Origin: Saccoglossus kowalevskii
Lineage: Eukaryota > Hemichordata > Enteropneusta > Harrimaniidae
DNA: 27,620 nt
Reading direction: 5' to 3'
NCBI RefSeq assembly: GCF_000003605.2
Contig: NW_003135339.1
Coordinates: 217,461 to 245,080, forward strand
Below the pieces are notes generated by a model. It did not search any database, was not told the origin of the DNA, and saw only the letters and a list, made by a program, of their open reading frames with translations. The position numbers and the translations under genes were made by a program. The first letter of the stretch is position 1; each line of letters begins with the position of its first letter. Below, piece after piece: positions 21,237 through 27,620 of the stretch.

Positions 21237-21506
21237 AGGGTGTTGGACGTCGCGCTGCGCATGTGCGACATTTGTGTTGATAAACATTGATTTTTCCACA
21301 ATACAATGCGCTCTTCTAATTGAAATTACAAGTATGACGTTTGACCTTGGCGTGACTTGGACTAATTACCGCCGGTTACTCCGCCGATACCTTTCAATCA
21401 CCTAAAAAATGTTTGTACTCATTGATTTGTCAACAGTCAAAGTCGCCATCTTTGTTTATATGAAACCTATATATATCGAGCATGCGTGGCGCGACGACTA
21501 CACCCT
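21237..21506 (+). mobile_element. Family-B TTAA element, 270 bp
   Basis: It is flanked by TTAA at 21233-21236 and 21507-21510. The left end AGGGTGTTGGACGTCGCG and the reverse complement of the right end AGGGTGTAGTCGTCGCG form a terminal inverted repeat of about 27 bp ending in a GCGCATG/CGCATG core. The interior contains GTCAAAGTCGCCATCTTTG near 21437, the reverse of the AAAGATGGCGACTTTGA block at 13731. No coding capacity. Confidence 0.85.
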
Positions 21507-24500
21507 TTAAATATTTGTTTACGATTAACTGGTCGTGTCGTCAGCGTTTTTCAGCGTAGTGATACGCGCATGCATGTTACAGAGCAGGGTTTCCCAGCGC
21601 CACGGCGTATTGTGTTTGTTACACACCAGTCGTGTTTTGAGTATAAAAGTAGTCAAAATAAATGGTGTCATTGCGGATTAGTGACCTAACATGTTGAAGA
21701 TATTAAGGTCACAATTAATGAACTCCCGTAATGCATGCGACTCGCACGTTATCTCGGATAGAATCGACTACCCAATATGGCGTGATAGGTCATGTTTACT
21801 TAATATGCATTTGGATGGCGCGTGTTTACACACTGTCGTGTGATGTGCTTACACCCAGAACAAAGTCCATGTTTGTCGAATGTCACATTAGACCCTCTTT
21901 GTGTAACACCGTTTATATTAATAACATCGACAACTGCTGTAGATTTGATAGACACCCTAATGTTGCTAAAAAAGTTTCAATCCATCCATGTTTGCCTTCA
22001 TAAAGAATTGGTCATAACTGATATGTGGATTTACTTTTACTTCGATATTTTCTACGCTTATAATATATCGTTGTAACATACTAATTGAGGATTATTTTCT
22101 GCAAAAATAAAAAGATCGTATTCACACCCTCCCATTGTTCTCTCTTTCGACGTCTCGTCTAATACAGAAAATAGCTTTTACTGTGTGGCCTCAACTTTTT
22201 TTTATCAATATTTTAAACACTTGACCACGATGTATGTTAGTGATGTTCATTACAACTGTCTGTGACCCCTGGTTGACCAGTGTATATGTAACCCGTAAAT
22301 ACACTGAATATGTCATTAGAGTACGGACAAATTGATCTGGCTGTTGAATCAAAAGTATAGCATATATATCTGTAAGATTTTGTTAATACCTTAACGTAGG
22401 TTCTACATAAGACTCGAAAGAAACAACAAAATACTAGACATGTAGTTATCACCGCTAAACTCAAATGAGGCAATAAAATGCCAATTAGCAAAAATGTGTT
22501 TTTTTACAATTGATGTCTACAGTGTCAGTATTGGCAAAGATTTAATTCTTAATTCTTGTACTTCAATTTTTCTTGCTTCAATTTTTCGTGGGCAGCCATG
22601 CATTTATGCTTACTAATAGTCATGTAAGTAACCATTAAACCCTGTTGATATGCAGGTAGTGACAATACTCAGTAGTCACAGTATAAAGCATTAATCTTTG
22701 TCAAAGTAAGAGACAATTCAGACAATGACCACGTTAGCCATATTGTTTATCACGGGGTAACATCAATCAAATACATTCGTATCTTGGCAATGTCAAGTCG
22801 ATATTCACTAATACGGGTGTGCGAGAGTAATCTCATATTTATGACAAACATACAGCAAATGTCAAACAAACTAAAATGATCAATAAAATACAGTGGATAA
22901 GAGATTTCAGGAAGTTGTTTTCCTTACATGGGTAAAATCACTTCTCACTTGGTTCGGGAACTTTTTCCTGTCACATTTCAGCGCACATCTAGAATTTGTG
23001 TAAAATCATAGTCAGTCAGTTCGTTTGATAAATGTAGCTAATACCCAATGTTTTTCATTTTACTTTCTTCTCACATTTGTTTGGATTTGCTAAATCTAGT
23101 TCAACAAAGCAAATACAGACAATATTCAACAATTCTCATTAAAAAAACACCGACGAAATTGCTGATTGACAATGAATAAGAAAGGAAAATAATTATATAC
23201 CAATGATAAGAAAATAAAAGCGGTAAATTTGAATAAAAACAATCGTCATTGCAATCAGCGGAACAAATTAGACGGAAAGTGTGTCAGACTGCGGTAATTT
23301 AACTTTTTCCAAATTTGTTACTGATCATTGTGATGTTCTGATAAAACGATTTCATTTTTTGTTAAAAAACAATAAGTGTAAGCATCATCACGCTTCCTCC
23401 TGTTTTAGCAACTATTCCGCGATCTTCCTACCAAGGGCGCGTGTGTCCGTATGTCGTTTTGAGTTGCCTTTAATCTACGCGCCTATAGTTCTGAGTGGGG
23501 TTCAAGAATTACTTGTAAGTACAACGCTATATTATATCACAGGGAGTGTCGAGTAATGACGTCTAAGTATGTTTTTGGTACTAAAAATTGTATTCATTTG
23601 GCATCAGCAATAAGGTGATTTTCTATCAATTAAACGCAACGCAACATTAGTCTAATACGTATGCGCATTTTCGCATTAGCTCATAATAATATTATGTGTT
23701 CGAATAATTCAGAATAAATCGGACAACATATTACAAAAAAAATCAATATCAATGTCTATTCAGATCAATTAATGTACATGGTGAATTTGCATATTTGGCG
23801 GGAGGTAATAGCTGAGTACAAGTATTTGGTCATGTCGGTTAGCAAATTTCACTAAGTCTGATTTTATCCCGCTGCCTATCCACAGTAGCCCCCTACAATG
23901 TCTCGGTAGTATTCTAAATACCCCCTCTTCATGGAAATATGATGGTTACAATAAGTTATTTGTCTAAAGATATACACATTTGGCTCACATTTGTCTCTCA
24001 TTGTTAATGGAACCATACTGCGAATTAAAGTTTAGTCGCGAAGAAATAAAATTAAAAATTAAAACGCATCGAAAGTAATCGCACAGACACTGCATAACTC
24101 CTGAATGATTTGATGTTTGATGGTGGTGGGGTATAGTGGTCAACATTGTTCGACCATATGTTCATTCGTACCGAATCATATTAGGAGTACATTGAGCACA
24201 GAGACATTGCACACAAGAACTGATTAATATACATGTGACCTCATTAAAATGTATAAATATCATATCTAGATCACTATTGTGATATGGACGTTAAACCATT
24301 GCTTAACTTTAACGTTTAATATCTTCTGTCGTGTTATAGTGGCTATTAGTGTCCAAAGTCATAACTAAAGAAACTCAAACAGTATTGGCTGACTAACAGC
24401 CTTTTCTAGCAACAAGTACTCTAGACTGAAATGTTCAATAGCATTTATTGGCAAACCACAAGTTCATTGACCTTTTCCCAAGTCTGAATTACATTAATAT

Positions 24501-24827
24501 AAGCGCATTCAATAGTGTACACCTTCTCCCTGCCATCTATACAATCTGTTCGAACCAATCGTAAAATAACAGGGGATCGGCATCACTGATGGCTTTCTTG
24601 TTTGTACATGTTGTATGTATCCATCTCCTGCTAGAGTCTCGTAGATATCGTAATTTTTTGTGTATGTATGATGTGTATGTGATGAGATGAGCAATATATT
24701 GTATTGTTTTTATTGCTATACTCGAGGCCTGCTATCGATATTTCTGTATCTCTACACAACAACAGGATTAATGCAAGAAACATCCACTATTGGTGCAATA
24801 CAAATTGTTTCCCATATATTCTTCTAG

Positions 24828-24992
24828 AGTATGTCGAAAAGCGATGGGAACTAGAGACTAGCGGTAGAAATCGAAAGGAATTAGAGGAATCGTTTCTTTA
24901 CCGTGTTGAAGAATGTGGCGTAAAATTGAACAGTATAATATCCAACGGATTGTGTGTCGATAGGCTGAGTACCAGAACCCTGGGACGAATAG
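24828..24992 (+). CDS. TASOR/TEX15-family exon, core of the pseudo-PARP (DUF3715) module
   Basis: It covers residues 51-106 with the split codons. YVEKRWELETSGRNRKELEE (52-71), followed by SFLYRVEECG, matches the family hallmark in which a Lys/Arg-rich helix leads into 'GR..kELeESy.fl'. Then VKLNSIISNGLCVDRLSTRT and LGRIG (82-106) fit 'v..ic..Gl.vg.s....LG.p'. In active PARPs the segment at residues 73-77 holds LFHGT. Here it reads FLYRV, so the NAD-binding His-Gly is lost, as in TASOR. Acceptor TTCTTCTAG| and donor ATAG|GTTTGT both leave phase 1, agreeing with the exons on each side. This is the exon that identifies the gene. Confidence 0.82.
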
Positions 24993-26242
24993 GTTTGTGT
25001 TAATTTACGTTGACTTTTTTTTAGTTCCAATTGCTGCTTGTAAAAGCTACATTTATGTCCCATTTTTTTCTTCTAAAAATGCTGATTTTGTATCTTAGGA
25101 ATATTGTATCTAAAATAATTGAATATATCAAAAATGCACTTAAATTCATTGAAACGTAATTTTGAAGTAAAATGAGGTTACATTGTACGTGTCGTGTGTT
25201 TATTCCCATTCACGTAAACGAACAGTGTACACTATTCTGAAGTATGTCAATGATTGTTGTACATTGCTTACGGTATTTTAAAATAGCAATACGATAACAT
25301 AAACCATACATATTTATGAATCGACCTTTCTCCGAAATATATTTAACATAACTAACAATTTTAGTTTACTCATATTTTTCGCGTGAGAATTATGAATTTA
25401 TTGCGTGGTCCCGAACATTGCAACATACACAAATCTGAAGGGTATTTTCCGTTTATTGTTCACGAGCAATTATTCTGTTTCTGTCTATACATATTTGTGA
25501 TTTACACTACACGTTATTTCTTGTAGCTATAATCAAATTGTGTCACTGGATGAAATTGTAACAGTTTATAACGTATACCATTGTTGATGACTTTTTAAAT
25601 TGCGTAGCAAGCGCATTACAAAATGTGAAAATACTCAATAATAATTGATAATATTCCTAGCAGCTCTTATCGATGTATTTCTTTTATAATACAAAATTCG
25701 GAATTCTACGTGGTAGGTTAACATCTTTAATATGAATACACTACAAGTCTTAATGACCTGCAAAAAAGTTTACTTTATTCGTGGTCAAATGGTTATTCTT
25801 CAATCATTAAAATGAAACCCAGCACATAAATTGTCTATTTCTATGAATTATGCTGAAATATGCTATTCAATCATTTCTAATTAACGCGTATAATAATGCA
25901 GTGAATGTCAGTGTTGTATGTTTGTCTGTGGGTTTCTCAAATCCGCGAAATATCCAAATACATTATATTTTGCCAGAATAGGTATTCTACTAATTTTTAC
26001 TTAGCTGAGTTGTAATTACAAACTACAATATTCACAAATAACGGCATTTGTATGTGTGTACGGTTGAAAAAATACGTCATCAATGGTTTACATTTGTATA
26101 ACAGATCAACTGCTGTATCAACTGTTTGCTAATTGACGAGTATCTGCAACTATGATATATAAATTTGAAAGAAGAGACTTTATTTTAGGTATACCAATAA
26201 TACACATTTTTTTTCAATACTAATGTTTGATGTTCGTTTCAG
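24993..26242 (+). other. Intron of the TASOR-family gene
   Basis: An AT-rich intron of 1,250 bp, phase 1, ending with TGTTCGTTTCAG. Nothing else was recognised inside it. The minus frames at its left end (24881-25063, 25021-25209) are shadows or chance. Confidence 0.7.
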
Positions 26243-26346
26243 GTGAGAATACTAAAGGCGTGTCTGTATGGCAGTGTCCGGATATTTGTATTTTATCAAG
26301 AACAAGGTCCCGCTTATCGGAGGAACACCGACTGCTTATCTTCAAG
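26243..26346 (+). CDS. TASOR/TEX15-family exon, next part of the pseudo-PARP module
   Basis: The two leading bases complete the split glycine codon (G|GT), then 34 codons follow. ENTKGVSVWQCPDICILSRT (107-126) and RSRLSEEHRLLIFK (127-140) fit the family pattern LGdp.KGVylsky.Dil....(loop)....iiifk. The family's 'KGVY' tyrosine is Ser here. The exon ends in phase 0 at AAG|GTATGG. The expected remaining strand (kGkvk) and the 'FDCH' region typical of TASOR are not confidently located downstream. Confidence 0.78.
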
Positions 26347-26487
26347 GTATGGTCTTAAGCTTATCGCATTCGAACGCGACAAATACTGTAAACCAAGTCT
26401 TTTTAGCTAAGCTTTTACTTCGCCTGTAGCTAATTGAAATGCAAATTTATTCTCACAATACTAACTCACAATTACTAACTTAATCAG

Positions 26488-26712
26488 CCTGTCCCAGTGT
26501 CGATCTGGAAATGGGATGATATCATAACTAGTTGTGATTCACTTTGCTGTAGATTTTCATTAGGTTTAATAGGTTTCACTGACTGTTATCAATCAGTGCT
26601 GGAAGCCACAGATGAATACCAACATATCATAAATTCATATTCAAAAATATATACGATCATAATATTTTACGAAACTCATTTTGAAACTTGTAATTGCAAG
26701 CTGGGCGCCTAG
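26488..26712 (+). CDS. Candidate next exon of the TASOR-family gene (uncertain)
   Basis: A near-ideal branch-point sequence TACTAAC (26473-26479) precedes CAG| at 26485-26487. The frame after it (phase 0, matching the previous exon) is open to TAG at 26710-26712 and begins PVPVSIWKWDDIITSCDSLC. Donor-like GT sites occur after 26563 and 26572, so the true exon may be about 76-85 bases. The piece VSIWKWDDI echoes VSVWQCPDI of the preceding exon, which might reflect exon duplication. It does not match the family's expected continuation, so its place in the gene is doubtful. Confidence 0.35.
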   Translation, partial: PVPVSIWKWDDIITSCDSLCCRFSLGLIGFTDCYQSVLEATDEYQHIINSYSKIYTIIIFYETHFETCNCKLGA

Positions 26713-27620
26713 AAAATAAAATGAAAGTTCAAAATTCAACTTAAGACACTGACATTTCTGCGTAAACCTACATATCATTAATAAATGGAGTTACACATTT
26801 GCGTGTGAAATCGACACTGTCGTCCGCTGGGCAGTCTAGCAGCTGGAGAACCTGAAGCCCAGAAGCGGAAACAATCGTGTGTATAAAACGCAGAGTGCTG
26901 TAATATAGATGCCTAAAAACACATATAGTTAATCTTAGATACATTCAGATACACAAAGCAGCTAAATAATATTCTATGATTTGTTTTAAGTATATACGAG
27001 CGTATATATCAATGAATGAATAGTGCTTTGTGTTTTTGGAATAAGGTACCTGCCTTTCCCCGTTTCTGGACATGTGATGTCCATCGTTCAGAGCTCGACT
27101 ATGTATATATCGTCCAGATATGTCTCCTTACACTTTCCATTGGTATTTGATCATATATCTAAATCTAGTTTGAGCTTAAATGTACATTTTTAACATTGTT
27201 TTATGGTATAACGTTTCTAACAGAATAATTTCATATCCGAGCATATTAGTCGCTTTCGAGAAAATCAGTGGGATACAGAAAACAAATGTATCAGTTGCCC
27301 TTTTGTATGCACAACGGATTATGGTTGTCCATAGTTAACGATTTGTTAATTAGGTGTGTTTGTATCATATAAACATGTAAACACTAATTATTCTTAGCCA
27401 AATTATATCTATAGGTATATACCACTCGAATTACGAGATTAATGCATGTTGACCTATAAATTACTAACTCGGTCAAAGATGATAAAATATCCCATTATTT
27501 AATTATGAGAGATACGCTATGTCTGAGATAATCTGGTTATTAATGTTAAGTGTTTGGTAATTTCAATTCGTTATACATATTTTTATATAACGACACAATT
27601 GTAATATGAAATAAACATAA
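26713..27620 (+). other. Right-hand stretch, no confident exon
   Basis: It should lie within the TASOR-family gene if transcription continues. A GC-richer pocket at 26824-26868 can fold (CTGGGC 26827-26832 with GCCCAG 26857-26862, plus CCG/CGG outside). An open segment after AAG| at 27046 contains FWTCDVHRSELDYVYI, but splice sites are weak. The rest is AT-rich and featureless. Confidence 0.4.

Larger units (their letters stand above)
15884..24827 (+). other. Long intron of the TASOR-family gene
   Basis: The intron is bounded by GTGAGT (15884) and TTCTTCTAG (ending 24827), about 8.9 kb, phase 1. It holds family-A elements (16768, 20841), a family-B element (21237), a dispersed repeat (20281), a CpG-rich regulatory-looking patch (16904-17086), a TA run (15962-15978) and a possible minus-strand exon (18991-19104). 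Between these, 17100-18990, 19130-20280 and 21510-24827 are AT-rich with no recognised gene. Short frames there (17758-17955, 18173-18548, 21486-22076, 22237-22491, 23281-23556, 24509-24694) show no domain. Undetected small exons of the host gene remain possible. Confidence 0.65.

Noticed and set aside
21486-22076. Chain of plus-strand frames after the family-B element
   Set aside because: Three overlapping frames of ordinary chance length without a recognisable domain; the first starts inside the transposon end.
24509-24694. GGTTCGAAC on the minus strand (near 24550) as a tRNA B box
   Set aside because: The following bases do not fit the B box and no A box or cloverleaf can be drawn.
27046-27154. 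Open segment with CDVHRSELDYVY as a possible 'FDCH' region of the TASOR-family domain
   Set aside because: The resemblance is only a few residues in the wrong order, the acceptor is poor and the donor weak.
1-27620. CRISPR arrays, operons, ribosome binding sites or phage genes
   Set aside because: None present; the splice sites, MITEs and minisatellite show a eukaryotic genome.

Overview
This is an AT-rich stretch of animal nuclear DNA. It has long introns, canonical GT/AG splice sites, many short DNA-transposon relics and one assembly gap (Ns, 14933-15549). No prokaryotic or viral gene layout is present. The repeat content suits a marine or other invertebrate, but the sequence does not fix the phylum.

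The only gene I can name with good support is on the + strand in the right half. Three exons (15733-15883, 24828-24992, 26243-26346) join with matching splice phases (1, 1, 0) into 140 residues. These resemble the DUF3715 / pseudo-PARP module of the TASOR, TASOR2 and TEX15 family. TASOR is the scaffold of the HUSH transposon-silencing complex, and TEX15 acts in germline transposon silencing. The PARP His-Gly motif is not recognisable, as expected for this inactive family. The rest of the gene must lie past the right edge. Its 5' end is in the gap, further left, or at an unproven ATG near 13735. The first recognised intron is about 8.9 kb and carries at least four repeat insertions. It also holds one possible minus-strand exon (18991-19104).

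The left half (1-14932) has no convincing intact gene. It contains: a GC-richer region with short repeats and a kappaB-like palindrome (about 390-720); a broken fragment resembling a Mutator-like transposase (1561-1940); a 21-bp tandem duplication carrying a CACGTG box (3754-3795); 'TGGCGGATC' transposon ends (4818, 10522, 12556); and a 330-440 bp dispersed repeat (10271-10713, second copy 20281-20606). The 10522 transposon is nested inside the first copy of that dispersed repeat.

A set of small elements with terminal inverted repeats, flanked by TTAA, recurs on both sides of the gap (12411, 14455, 16768, 20841, 21237, and partial copies at 10222 and 13679). Their ends share a GC-rich core. 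A minisatellite of about 60 bp runs into the gap and probably caused it.

All identifications come from reading the sequence. No alignment or database search was run.
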